DNA from: Uloborus plumipes
Taxonomy: Eukaryota > Arthropoda > Arachnida > Araneae > Uloboridae
NCBI GenBank assembly: GCA_038373865.1
Contig: JAXGGA010005164.1
Coordinates: 16,670-80,669, forward strand
DNA: 64,000 nt
Direction: 5' to 3'
Shown here: piece by piece, positions 49,801 to 60,529 of the stretch
How the letters are laid out: every line of letters begins with the position of its first letter
How positions within the stretch are numbered: the stretch's first letter is position 1
Notes under the pieces: model-generated
Database searches by the model: none
Told to the model about the DNA's origin: nothing
The model's input: the letters and a program-made list of their open reading frames with translations, nothing else
Program-made: the position numbers and the translations under genes

Positions 49801-50944
49801 ATTAAAATGCTCTAAACTATTCTACGCTACACTGACAGAAATAACTTGAAATTATTGTGTCAGCATTTTCAGATGTTTCATGCTACCCAATTCATAATTA
49901 TATTAATACTTAATATATATTCAATGTAAGTGTCTTCTTGTTGCGTGAATTCATCATACGCTTTTTGTTTAATACCATATTTCAAAACAGACTTTTAAAA
50001 CTTTTAAGACATCAATCTGGCGTAGAAATGAATTTAAGATATTTGAAATACAAATATCTTTTTTTTTCTTTTCAATTCACTTTTTTAAAACCGGGATTTG
50101 CTTACATTAATTGTATTATTTGAAGCATTACTATTAAATTTTCATAAAAGTTAAAATAAAAGAATAAAAAAAAACTTCATTTAAACTTTCATAGTGTTCT
50201 AACGTATAAAATCTGTAATGTTCTTGTTGCATCTGTTTGACATAGTAGTCTTTAAGCAGCTCAGATTTAAACGCACATTTTATTTAAAAACATGGCCAAA
50301 CTTGCAATGCATGTTAGCAATACACAAAACTGAAAACATTTTGTATATTAGTTTTTTCTTCCTTTTTCACATTATTTGTTCAATAATGCTGTTAAAAGTT
50401 GGATCAATTTGAAACGTAAATCCATTTTATTTTACGTTATGAATTTTTGAAAATATTTGTAGCGTTGGAAAATTAAGTTTAATTTAATTTCGTTGTCCTC
50501 GCAACAAAACACTTCATACTAATTTCAAAGCTCATATAAATTAACATGTATACTATATTTAATACAAATAGAATACAAATTAATTCATTTTTCACACAAT
50601 TAACATACGACATTATATACGACATTGATATATTTTTACTTGCATACAGAAAATATGACAGTAATTTTTATTTCATTTTACTCATTTTTTTCATTTTACT
50701 GCTGGGATTTCAGTACAATTAAAATTCCCGAACTTTCATATATCAACAGATAATAACGTATGCTGTTATATCCTATTATGTATTTATAAATTTGAGTTTT
50801 TGTTCTTTGTTTATATCAAGAATCGACCTTAATTGTATCATGAGCTGTATGTTTTCAAGAGCTCTGAAGACACAGAGAAGTAACGGCGCAATAAGATTGT
50901 TAAAGCATAGATCATTGCTTAAATGTATGACATCAAAAACGTTA
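49801..50944. other. No gene recognised
   Basis: AT-rich DNA between islands a and b. The frames at 49938-50123 and 50218-50412 (61-64 aa) are low-complexity. The corresponding stretch in the first half (19331-21589) holds a mariner and a Tigger-like relic that are absent here. Confidence 0.45.
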
Positions 50945-51155
50945 ATGGAATTGTAGGTTTATGTGTTTCCGTTGAGCAATTTGTGGAGCAAAATAGAAAC
51001 AGCTCCTCTGTCAGCTCTACGGTATTTTTATGCTACACATCAACTAAAATAAGTGCAAAATATACTTTATCTTTGTTTGGGTACATTGACTCTTAAAGTG
51101 TTATATAAGAAAAAGCAATAAGAAATTTGTTCTTGCATTGTTTGATGCCTAAAAA
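50945..51155 (+). repeat. Similarity island b, copy 2
   Basis: Counterpart of 21590-21790, same orientation (taggtttatgtgtt, tcagctctacgg, tttttatgctacac, ttgggtacattgactctt). Confidence 0.6.
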
Positions 51156-51462
51156 GGAGTTATTTTTTGTGTAGATAGTTCAGGTTCTTTATCAACCAAA
51201 TATTTAGTAACAAAGAGTGTAATAACAATGTACACTTATTGCTATAAAATGGTTTGAAATGTTCCAAAAGTTCCCTCCGTAGTTGTGAGGTAGATGCTTA
51301 AATCTGAATGCCGGAGGTAGTGGGTACGATACACACCGGAGCCCTAAGTGTTATTTCCCAATGAAGCACTGTGAATTATTCCTGCGTTGTCTTATATGTT
51401 AAGGCAGAAGTCCATCTTCTCGACACAGTAGCATCCCATATCTTAGTAATGATTATCAACTA

Positions 51463-52903
51463 CTAGCAGTACCCGCACGGCGATACCCGTGCGAAAAATG
51501 TAAAGAAAGTCAACTGAATAAATTTAAATTCACTCCACCCTCTTAAGTAAAATTATTATATTCATTAATTCAAATGTGCACCATGACCTTTTAAAATAAA
51601 TTGATGACACTTTTAATGCCATTTCAGTTTGTAGTGCGCAATGCGAGGATTATTTTAGTTTTAAAGACTTTTTTCTTCCTTCCGTGTGTGTGTGACGAAC
51701 TTATTTATTTTTAGCGAAATTTTTACGTTCCAATGGAACTTTTGACACAACTGTAGAGCCAAGATTTTCGAAAACTCTCAACGACCACAGCAATATTGCC
51801 CTTGAAATTTAATATAATTCACCGATTTAACCGTAATTTCAAGGTAAAATTGGCCGCCAAATCTAAATTTATTAACATAGGGAACCGATTGTATCAGGTA
51901 GATCAGCCACAACCATACTTCCATTATTTTAATGTGAACATTAAAAGGAAAGAAATATAATGTCTTTCGTACCATCGCTTTGAAGTAATTACAATCTAAC
52001 AGTGACCCTCAAATAATCAAGATTTCACTGGCCGGGAAGTTTGGAAAATTTCCAGATTGTTGCCAAAATTTACGACGCCAAATATGAAAAGTAACTGAAT
52101 AGCGGTGTTACAGAAAATGTCAGAATGGAACTCTTATTATTAAAAATTTAGTGATGGCGGCATTAAATACATGTTTTAAACATGCAATAAAATACTTTTT
52201 AGACTGCAAACAACTACTGTTCCTTCCTAGACAGCTTTCTTTTTCTTTGATTTGGAGAAAGTAGTCTTTCACTGGCTGGGAGGTTTGGTAAATTTCCTGA
52301 TTGTCGCCAAACTTTACGACGCCAAATGCGAAGAGGAACTGAATAGCCATCCCTAAATTTTTAACAATAATAGTTCCATTGTGACATTTTCGGTAACACC
52401 GAATTTTGAGGAAGTCAACTTAATAAATTTAAATTCACTTTAACCCCTCTAAAGACAAATTATTATATTCTTTAGTTCAAATGCGCTCCACAACCTTTTA
52501 AATTCCACTTAAAGTCATGTTAAAGTTTAAATCAATTCGCCAAATAAATATAAGAGACAGAAAAGTTAAGTAAGTAACGGGAGATTTTAATTAATCAAAT
52601 TGAATAAATTTTCAAGTCTTAAATCTATACGCAAATTTAAATCACAAAGTAACTTCAGGGACAAAAGAGCAGCTGATCAGAAAAATGGCTCTAAACACCG
52701 TCCTCTTTATATATATAGATTTTTTAAAAATTTTCTAATTCAAAAATCAAAAATCGGGCTTCGAGGTCTGGTGGCCAGCCCCTTTGTGCTTCCGTGTAAA
52801 AAATTCCAGGTCCCTGCGTGCGATAGATTTGGCTGGAGAGCTCAGTCAGACAAATGAACAGACAGGCAGACAGACACATTACACTTGCTTTTATTATTAT
52901 AGA
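51463..52903 (-). mobile_element. Non-autonomous Helitron, minus orientation
   Basis: On the minus strand the element starts at 52903 as TCTATAATAATAAAAGCAAG followed by a (TGTC)n-type head, and ends with a GC hairpin (cgggtatcgccgtgcgggt) and CTAG (complement of 51463-51466) then T. Internal direct repeats are visible: 51508-51600 with 52419-52510 (aataaatttaaattcact), and 52010-52085 with 52262-52330 (tttcactggc-ggga-gtttgg, tttacgacgccaaat). No Rep/helicase is encoded. The first half of the window has no Helitron at the matching position. Confidence 0.78.
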
Positions 52904-54419
52904 TGACACAGGAACAACAACGTGTTGAAAACACATTTTTTTTCATATCCAAAGGCTCTTATATGTTTATTTATTTGGTAAAAATAACATCATTTGGTAA
53001 TGAAGGACATTTTGTGCAAACCTAGCGGGGTTTTATCCGTTTTTATGAAACCCATAAGAGCAGGACCAGGATAACGAGTGGTTTAAAGATAAGGAAATAC
53101 GAAGCATATAAAACTGTCATCTATATCTGTCAGTGTGAAAGTCCATTAAACAGTACACAAAGTGTGAAAAAAATGCAGTTTTTAATGAGAAAGAAAGCTA
53201 AAGTGAAAAAATGTAACTAACTAGTATTACTAAAATTAACTAGATCAATAGAAAGTACTAAACGTCATAAACACACACAGTTTGATCCTCCGATCTTAAA
53301 CACTTCCTGAATACTAGCAAAAAAATAAACGCACACAGATATGGGTCATTATACAAAAAACCTGCGTTTTTGCGTTCAGGGTAGTTAATTTCAAAATATT
53401 TTTTTGAAACAATTTTTTATGATTTATAGTAAAATATAAAACCTTTCCTAACATATTTGGTAAAAATTAATAATATTTTATTTTTTCTAAGGCCATTTTT
53501 TTCAATGAACGGAGCGATACTTGTATGCCTCCGTTACATGTCACAACCTATTTCCTCCTATGTACTTATTCCCTTTTTTGGTCAGTGAAACATATATATA
53601 TATATATCAAGTTTAATAGGTTAATTTGAATCATTAGATGTTTTTTCAATGGTTTATAAGAATTATTCTTCCAAACAAAATATATATATATAGCCTTTAT
53701 TATCGCTTGAGTCCGTGTCACAGCCTTTCCGGTATCCTCCGTTACCGTATTAGTTGAGTATAAGAACTTCCTATAGACGGCAGCACTGAGGGCTCAATAC
53801 AGCGATTTAGAATTATTGTCAGCCATTTTCAACTCTGGGTCTTCATAGGAAAGTTAAAGCAACTTAGTATGGAATATATTCAGCGTTATACCCTCTGAAG
53901 TGAAATTGGTCCTTTACTTTTTGTATCCTCCGTTCTTGATTTTAAAGGATAAGAATTGCTTATGTACTAATTTCTTTTCATTGTTGATATTGAGTCACGT
54001 TTTGTTAAGTAAATTTCATATACAAAGTTGTACTAACCCTAAATCCAGAAAATGTGCAAAGCAAAACATAAATATTTGTATCCTCCTTATACGAATCCTC
54101 CGTTATAGTTTTGTCGTAATGGAGGATACACAATTATTAACGGTGAGTACAACTTTTGGAAAAAATTAAATTTTAAAACATATATGTTCATTAAAATCCG
54201 CCCAAATCATGTTCCTCATCATCATACCAGTTAATGTAAATAAAAGGTTTTAAATATTTATTTTACATATATTTGACAAAATTGTGTTAAGGTAGTAACT
54301 TTTAGGTTTTTGTTTTATTCAATGTCATTCAAAATATAACTTTAATCAGAAAATAAAAAAAGGAATTTCGAATATTCAATGCATGTATTCAGTTTTCTTT
54401 TTTCCCTCTCTATAGCGTA

Positions 54420-54809
54420 ATGGCTAGGAAAAAGAAAGTAACTGAAAGTACAAAAGAAAGAATGAGAAAATACAAAGATAGAATTAAACAAAATCCTCAA
54501 AAGTATGATAAAATGAAACAAAAAGAAAGAGCCAGATGGAAAAAGCGTGTACATGAAAATAAAATAAAGACAGCTATTAGTAAAATGACAGCACGAGAGA
54601 TATGAGCATTACAAAAACAGTGGAGAGAAAAAACTAGAACATATCGCGCAAAAATGAAACAGAGAAAGCTATTGCAAGAAAATTTAAAAAATCAAGCATT
54701 AAGTCTAAATGTACATAATTCTAATGAAGAACCAAACAATACAAAAGAACCAGAAGATAAAAGAAAAAGTAATGGACCGAAAAAGAGAAAAAAAATCGTA
54801 CTGAACTGA
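54420..54809 (+). pseudogene. N-terminal piece of a transposon-borne basic protein
   Basis: The frame from ATG 54420 is very Lys/Arg-rich (MARKKKVTESTKERMRKYKD start), is broken by TGA at 54603-54605 and continues in frame as ALQKQWREKTRTYRAKMKQR to a TGA at 54807-54809. I recall unnamed multi-copy animal proteins with this design: charged N terminus, then a K-WR---R-YR-K block. A known domain name cannot be given. Its basic character suits DNA binding. It sits between the left motif array and the deletion point. Confidence 0.6.
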
Positions 54810-54973
54810 AATAATATAATAACCTGCCTTGAAATGAAATTAGCTGAAATGACCAGAAAAACTTTAAGAGAATTAAAACCTTATACCTGAACAAAAACTG
54901 AAAATTTTCTTTGGCTATTTTGTCAGATAATTTGAAACGCAAGTTCAAAAATTCAGGTCCAGGCACCAATTCA

Positions 54974-55278
54974 AATCTAACTGCAGATGTTGAAGACGAA
55001 GAAAATAGAAATGTTGTTAACAGTGCAAACGTTAGACAAAATGATTTCGTGATAGTTTAACTTGCAGGAAAGAGAAGCTTCAATTTTTTTGTAGCTTGCA
55101 TACTATCACAGAGTGTCCTGATGAATATAATGTAAAGTTAATGCGAAAATACTCCAAGGACACTTTTGTTTTCCCTAAAAAAGATAATATATCAGAAATA
55201 TATCTTAGGGATATTATTAAAGTTCTACAGCAACCAACAATGAACAAAAAAACTAGTATCTGTTCAGAGAAAGTTTAA
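54974..55278 (+). pseudogene. C-terminal piece of the same transposon-borne protein
   Basis: The frame at 54974 reads NLTADVEDEENRNVV then NDFVIV, stop, LAGKRSFNFFVACI; a frameshift then leads to the frame 55096-55278 with ITECPDEYNVKLMRKYSKDT, FVFPKKDNISEIYLRDIIKV and a short tail. The order DFV-V-----K--FVA-I, KYLRK, F-FP--DDI---- and DI--VL is a C-terminal layout I associate with the same unnamed family. The central region, which should hold any catalytic core, is gone, so the element is non-autonomous. Confidence 0.55.
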
Positions 55279-55954
55279 ATATGTATAATTTAAAATGAAA
55301 ATGGTCAATTATTTAAAAAAATGGGTCTTTGTTATATTGTACAGTAAGTCATTTGGAATGAACAATTAATGTAATAAATTTAATCTATGAAAGTTCAATG
55401 TACGAATTTATAAAAAACTAAAATTAAAAGATGACTTCATAAAAGTGTATTCTCCGTAACATGCGTGTATCCTCCGTTCAGATTCAAAATTTTAACTACA
55501 AAAAAATGACAATATAATCAATAAAGTATGTGACCAACTATATGAGAGTAAATAAGTGCCTAATAGGAACAATATTAAGTCATTTAAAAGAACATTGAAG
55601 AATTTTTTTTGTTGAAAATTCCAACTTTCAAAACGCAGGTTTTTTGTATAATGAGCCATATACACAGACACACATATACAGGGAACTTTAGAAGATATTG
55701 AAATTTCACGAAGTTGGTTTGCTTGTACGTTCGTTGTTTTGTAATAAGACTATAAATCAAGGTTTTAAAATAATTTTAATATGGACGTTGTGTTAAACAA
55801 TATTTCTAAGTAAATATAAAAAGCAACTACGTCAGGTTTGTAAGTTAATAAGAAAGAAGTTATTAATAGAACAATTTTAAACAATGTTTTCTCAAAGCAT
55901 CAATTTATGGTAAACATTTTAAATATTTGGCTTGAGCATTTGTTAGTATAAATA

Positions 55955-56996
55955 CTAGCTGCCAGGGCAGCTAGATTAGCTTCCTGAGGCATGTTGATTC
56001 GTAATGTCCTCCCGCCACCCAACTCTTACCTCATTCTGATGTGATATTATTAGATATAATTCAATTTTCAAAAGATTTTAAGACATACTACGTACGTGGC
56101 CCACCAATGCCCAAGCAGCTAGCTGCGTGGCCCGGCGTTGCACGGGCGCTTCTCGCCTTTAAAGTAGTAAAGAATGTTTCAATAAACTACTCATCGCCAA
56201 GGCGGCTCGCTAACAGGCGCTTCAGGCCTTCACTTTTTTCCTGCATCAAAAAAATCATTCGAATTAATGAGATGCTTCGCGCCTTCAAAATGGTGAGGTA
56301 AGTTACAGCAAGTTCTGCTCGCTCAAGGGAAAGAAGCTGATATAGATACTCAGTTTTTAATATAAGTAGATGGCTTTTCAACAAATGAATGTTTCAAAAT
56401 ATTACAAGCAGCTAGCGATAAAAATACTATGGGCCGAATTCAAGTAGAACACCATTGCAATCGCTTCGAAGCGATCGTAATTGCAATCGCTACTGGAAGT
56501 CGAATTACGATAGAATAGCATCTCGTAGCGATTGTAACGTTGCACTTGAATCCAAATTTGGGAATTTGCAATTGCATTGGTGAGTTGTGATCGTCCGTGT
56601 TTCACTTGAATCCCAGCCTATGTAAGTCGCCCGCTTATGAGTTTCGTGTTTGATTTAGTTAAGCCTTCATTCAAAATTTTCATTATCATTTTTATTACTG
56701 TTTCATAGCAACCACGTTTTGCAATGCAACAATTTATTTCATATTTAATCATTTATTAGGCTTAATCGCTTTAAATTTGACTACTTATTAATTCATATCT
56801 TCGCTAATTAAAATCGTATAATTATATAAATTGAAACTAATGAAGCCTGAAAAATTACCTATCTATCGGTACCTCGTTCGACTTTCAGTTCATTGGCGTT
56901 CAGGAGAAAGAAGCGTGACATAGAAAGATAGTTAGAAAGATAGTTAGAAAGATAGAAAGAAAGTTAGAAAGATACTCAGTTTTTAATATAAGTAGA
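55955..56996 (-). mobile_element. Double-headed Helitron, composite B
   Basis: On the minus strand, heads TCTACTTATATTAAAAACTG start at 56996 and again at 56370, and one 3' end closes at 55955 (hairpin agctgccctggcagct, CTAG). The order of parts is the same as in composite A (46351-47159), including the region with cgttcaggagaaagaagc and the GC-rich block gcaacgccgggcc. It differs by a 188-bp MITE at 56431-56618 and some extra bases near the 3' end. Confidence 0.75.
56431..56618. mobile_element. 188-bp MITE with TAT duplication, empty site seen in composite A
   Basis: Ends are gggccgaattcaagt and, inward, ggctgggattcaagt. TAT flanks it (56428-56430, 56619-56621). Composite A reads straight across the matching site (complement of ccacttacgtagaattt near 46711-46727), which shows the boundaries directly. 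A palindrome gcaatcgcttcgaagcgatc lies inside. A 3-bp duplication and GGGCC start would suit a PIF/Harbinger-type MITE, though the usual target is TWA. Confidence 0.75.
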
Positions 56997-57234
56997 TGTT
57001 ATAAAACGTATCTACATTGAAATATTTACCATAGTGCAATGATTTACGTGCAGATGTTTTTAACGTGCAGGGATTTATGCTGATTTTGAAATCCACCAGT
57101 GCCCAGAAAATTTTACATTTTGATACATTTATCTTTAAACACGTGTGTCTTTTGTGCTCCAAAGAACGTAATTTGCGTTTCCCGTTTTTCATATAACAGT
57201 AAAATGTCATCAATGTTTGGGACTCCATCAGACT

Positions 57235-57556
57235 TGCTACTGCTGTTTCTTACTATTTCTAATACCACTCGGGTATCCGAGTCCGAGTAGATGAAATCTG
57301 CTCGATTTAAGGCAGGAAAGATACGACTTCGGTTTTTAAGAGCACCATTTAGGTGGAAGACCGATTTAAGCTCAACACACATGCCATAAGGACCCGTTCA
57401 TAGGGTAGGCATCCATTCATAACTCACTTTCATACACACAGAAAGGACAATGACAGGAGAGAGAGAGAAAGTACGCCCATGCCCCAGCCGGTACTCGAAC
57501 CCGGGGCCACCGCATCACGGTCAGACGTCGCTGACCACTAGACGAGGTGACCGGCC
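57235..57556 (-). mobile_element. tRNA-derived SINE, copy 2
   Basis: Read on the minus strand from 57556: gccggtcacctcgtctagtg, then a box A-like block (TAGTGGTCAGCGACG) and, about 35 bp on, box B-like GGGTTCGAGTACC, the internal RNA polymerase III promoter of a tRNA-derived head. A body of about 230 bp follows (cctaccctatgaacggg, ggtgctcttaaaaaccgaag) and the 3' end reads agaaacagcagtagcaag. It is joined head-to-tail to the SINE at 57557-57848, whose tail it adjoins. Confidence 0.82.
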
Positions 57557-57848
57557 TGCTGTTTCTTAAACCACTCGAGTACTTGAGCAGATACATCTAC
57601 CCTATTCATGGCAGAATAGGTACTGCTTCTGTTTTTACGAGCACCATTAAGGTGGTAGCTATTTAGCTCAGCCCACAAGGCCATAATATCCGTTTATAGG
57701 GCAGGCAGAAATTAACAGCACAACACTATCAAACAGAGAAAGGGCAAGGGCAGGAGAAAGTGAAACATCTATACCCGAGCCGAGATTTGAACCCGGGGCT
57801 GCCTCTTTTCCGTAAGATTTCTCTAACCACTAGACAAAGTGGGTGGTT
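57557..57848 (-). mobile_element. tRNA-derived SINE, copy 1
   Basis: On the minus strand: ccacccactttgtctagtgg, box A-like TAGTGGTTAGAGAAA, box B-like GGGTTCAAATCTC, then the same body as its neighbour (tgccctataaacggat, ggtgctcgtaaaaacagaag) and the tail agaaacagcag. Copies 1 and 2 are diverged in the body but clearly the same family. The tRNA fold is degenerate, so this is not a functional tRNA gene. Confidence 0.82.
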
Positions 57849-58855
57849 CCCATCAGTCTTAATATTTACGAGCCATTATTTTGAAATTCGAACAAAAAAG
57901 GGAAATTTTGGCAGTAACCATTTTTGATTTTCCTCATTTTTTTATATGTCAAAGAAAGTCATGAGAAATGAACATTCTGAAGTTTGAAGCCCCCCAAAAA
58001 AATTTTGTTCCCTCGGTAAACATTCCCAAAGTTTGATGTTATGCAGCGCTTTTTTGGTAAAATGGCTGAAAGACGCATTTCAGTGCGCTGTAGTTTTTTA
58101 CAGAAACGCCAACCCATGTTATGTTTACATTTATTGATTGTACAATGTGTAGTTATGAGGACCCCATAGTTATTTGGGTTGGGGTGTGTTGCTTTCTTTA
58201 GTTAAGGGGCAGCAAAGTATGGTTTTTAGACCATTTTCGCTCGACTTTGAGCTGCGTTATTTCCCAGTTAAAGCAACCCCCCGAAATTTTTTTAACATAT
58301 ACTGAAAATTTATACTATGAAGAAAATATGTGGTACGAAAATTATTTATAATCTCATTGCTTTTAAGAGAAAAAGACTTAGACATTTTTCAAAATTTCAA
58401 AACTTACGGTTTTTTGATCGCATTTAACTCAAAACAGCAACTCTAGGAAAAAAAAGCTTTTATGGATTATAAAACCTACAGATGTGTAGAATAACGTAAA
58501 AGAGAAAGTTGCGTGGGGTCTCGTCTCGTTTTCAAGAAAAGTTCTTTTCAAGTTCTTTTTTCTCATAGTAAAATGTGTCCATTAAATGGGTCAGATCTGC
58601 TGAAACTATCTGAAACTATCTATGCTAACTATCTGCTGAAAGTATATAGTAATGATATATTTAAATGTGTATAGGGAAAGAGAAATAGACTATAAACACT
58701 TAATTTTGTCCAAATTTTTTTATAATTTTTAGTTTTTTAATTGCAATTAACTCAAAAAACATGAAATCCTTAGACTATTATTGAATGCACATATTACTAG
58801 CTTTGAAATATTGGAAAAAGTAAATTCGGTGAGGTATCTTCAGATGGATTCTAGT

Positions 58856-58876
58856 GGGAGGTCACAGTGGCCTCCC
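58856..58876. promoter_or_regulatory. AGGTCA inverted-repeat-3 palindrome (one mismatch)
   Basis: gggaggtcacagtggcctcc: AGGTCAcagTGGCCT. Left-arm copy in the foldback element. See the perfect copy at 61184-61204. Confidence 0.35.
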
Positions 58877-59300
58877 GTAAAATTTTATGATCGAAAAATT
58901 TTGCTGACGATTCGGCAAATTTGGAAATTATTGCAACATTGAGATTTTTTAATGATACATTTTTGTCACGTGTGCTCGATCGTATTCTGTAAAAACTTAA
59001 GTTCCAGTGCCCATGAGTATCTTATACTTCTCAAGAAGATTTTCTTAATTTGCCAAAGGAATTTTCCAATTTTTCCAAATGATAAAATACGATCAAGCCA
59101 ACATGTAAAAAATAAATAAATAAACAGAAAATTAAAGTTGGAAACAATACTGCAACATTGAACTTTTCTATTTATTTATTATTTACATGTTATGATTAAT
59201 TTTTTATATTATATGATACCTGCATATACACTGAAGTGACAAAAGTCATGGGATAGCAATATGCAAATTTTCAGATGGCAGTAGCATCGCATAGAACAGG

Positions 59301-59308
59301 TATAAATG
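59301..59308 (+). promoter_or_regulatory. TATA-like box of the transposase gene
   Basis: tataaatg lies about 68 bp upstream of the transposase ATG, downstream of the left TIR. The position suits a core promoter. This is inferred from motif and place only. Confidence 0.35.
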
Positions 59309-59368
59309 CGCAGTGCTTTTACAGAGCTTTCATTTCTGTTCAAGTTATTCATGTGAAGAGGTTTTAAC

Positions 59369-60415
59369 GTGATGATGACCGCACGACGTGAATTAACAGA
59401 CTTTGAACGCGGAATGTTAGTTGGAGCTAGACGCATGGGTCATGCCATTGCGGAAATCGTTAGAGAATTCAACATTCCCAGATCCACTGTGTCAAGAGTG
59501 TGCCGAGAGTATGAAATTTCAGGCATAACATCCCACCATGGACAGCGCAGTGGTCGACCGCCTGCACTTAAAGATCGAGACCGGCGACGTCTGCAAAGAG
59601 TCGTAAATTCTAACAGACAAGCAACACTGCGTCAAATCACCGTAGAAATCAATGTGGGACGTACAATGGACGTGTCTGCTAGAACTGTGCGGAGAAATTT
59701 GGATTTCTTGGGCTATTCCAGCAGAAGACCGACTCGAGTGCCTTTACTGACAGAACGACATCGCTTGCAGCGACTCTCGTGGGCACGTGAGCATATCGGT
59801 TGGTCCCTAGATGAATGGAAAACCGTGGCCTGGTCCGATGAGTCACGATTTCAGCTGGTAAGAGCCGATGGTAGGGTTCGAGTGTGGCGCAGACCCCACG
59901 AAGCCATGGACCCAAACTGTCAGCAAGGCACTGTTCAAGCTGGTGGTGGCTCCGTAATGGTGTGGGCTGTTTTTTCATGGCATGGACTTGGTCCTCTAGT
60001 GCGACTGGACCGAACATTGACTGGAAATGCTTATGTGCAGCTACTTGGAGATCACTTGCAGCCATTCATGGACTTCATGTACCCAAACAACGATGGGATT
60101 TTTATGGATGACAATGCGCCATGTCACCGGGCCACAACTGTTCGCAATTGGTTTGAAGAAAATTCTGGACAATTCCAACGAATGATTTGGCCACCTAGAT
60201 CGCCCGACATGAATCCCATTGAGCATTTATGGGACACCATCGAGAGGTCTGTTCGTGCCCAAAATCCTGCCCCATCAACGCTTTCACAATTATGGACGTC
60301 TATCGAGACAGCATGGCTCAATATTCCTGCAGAAGACTTCCAACGACTTGTTGAGTCCATGCCACGTCGAGTTGTTGCACTTCGCCGGGCAAAAGGAGGG
60401 CCGACACGATATTAA
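59369..60415 (+). CDS. Tc1/mariner-superfamily transposase, DD36E
   Basis: 348 aa, the normal length. The N-terminal half has paired helix-turn-helix domains: FERGMLVGARRMGHAIAEIV with IPRSTVSRV (about 13-44), the GRPP linker at 62-65 (the Tc1 GRPR-type motif) and a second HTH with ISARTVRRNL-like text (about 88-112). The DDE catalytic residues are D157 (VAWSDESRF), D248 (FMDDNAPCH) and E285 (DMNPIEHLW). There are 36 residues between D248 and E285, against 34 in classic Tc1; a DD36E group of Tc1-like elements has been described. It would bind its TIRs, excise and reinsert at TA. The start at 59369 (ATGATGATG) could be any of the first Met codons. No stops or shifts are visible. Confidence 0.93.
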   Translation: MMMTARRELTDFERGMLVGARRMGHAIAEIVREFNIPRSTVSRVCREYEISGITSHHGQRSGRPPALKDRDRRRLQRVVNSNRQATLRQITVEINVGRTMDVSARTVRRNLDFLGYSSRRPTRVPLLTERHRLQRLSWAREHIGWSLDEWKTVAWSDESRFQLVRADGRVRVWRRPHEAMDPNCQQGTVQAGGGSVMVWAVFSWHGLGPLVRLDRTLTGNAYVQLLGDHLQPFMDFMYPNNDGIFMDDNAPCHRATTVRNWFEENSGQFQRMIWPPRSPDMNPIEHLWDTIERSVRAQNPAPSTLSQLWTSIETAWLNIPAEDFQRLVESMPRRVVALRRAKGGPTRY

Positions 60416-60529
60416 GAGGTATCCCATGACTTTTGTCACTTCAGTGTATATAAAACGACGTACAAAATAAAGCGGCCAGGGCTCTCTTCTTAGTTTTATA
60501 GAAAAAAAAATGTAGTAGATTTTCATACG

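Larger units (their letters stand above)
53343..55657 (+). mobile_element. DNA transposon with GTATCCTCCGTTAC motif array (family 3), deletion derivative
   Basis: Inverted termini are GGGTCATTATACAAAAAACC (left) and, inward, GGCTCATTATACAAAAAACC (right), both continuing TGCGTTTT. The 4-bp duplication ATAT flanks it (53339-53342, 55658-55661). The motif GTATCCTCCGTTAC or variants lies at 53523-53537, 53732-53745, 53933-53945, 54078-54089, 54093-54106, inverted at 54115-54129, then 55447-55460 and 55467-55479, flanking the coding remnant. Inside are an N-terminal and a C-terminal piece of one protein with the middle missing. Its TIR style and 4-bp duplication match 11703-12806 and 26309-27255. 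Confidence 0.82.
59229..60446 (+). mobile_element. Apparently intact Tc1-like transposon, 1218 bp
   Basis: Terminal inverted repeats of 27 bp (59229-59255, 60420-60446; start CACTGAAGTGACAAAAGTCA) are identical, and TA flanks both ends (59227-59228, 60447-60448). One uninterrupted transposase frame fills the interior. Size, TIR length and coding layout fit a compact autonomous Tc1/mariner element. Identical TIRs and an open frame indicate a young insertion, the youngest-looking element in this window. It landed between the arms of the foldback element. Confidence 0.93.

Noticed and set aside
57480..57850. tRNA genes (box A and box B matches)
   Set aside because: The cloverleaf is degenerate and each match heads a longer shared SINE body.
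59679..60526. Several 60-128-aa frames on both strands
   Set aside because: They are shadows of the Tc1-like transposase frame.
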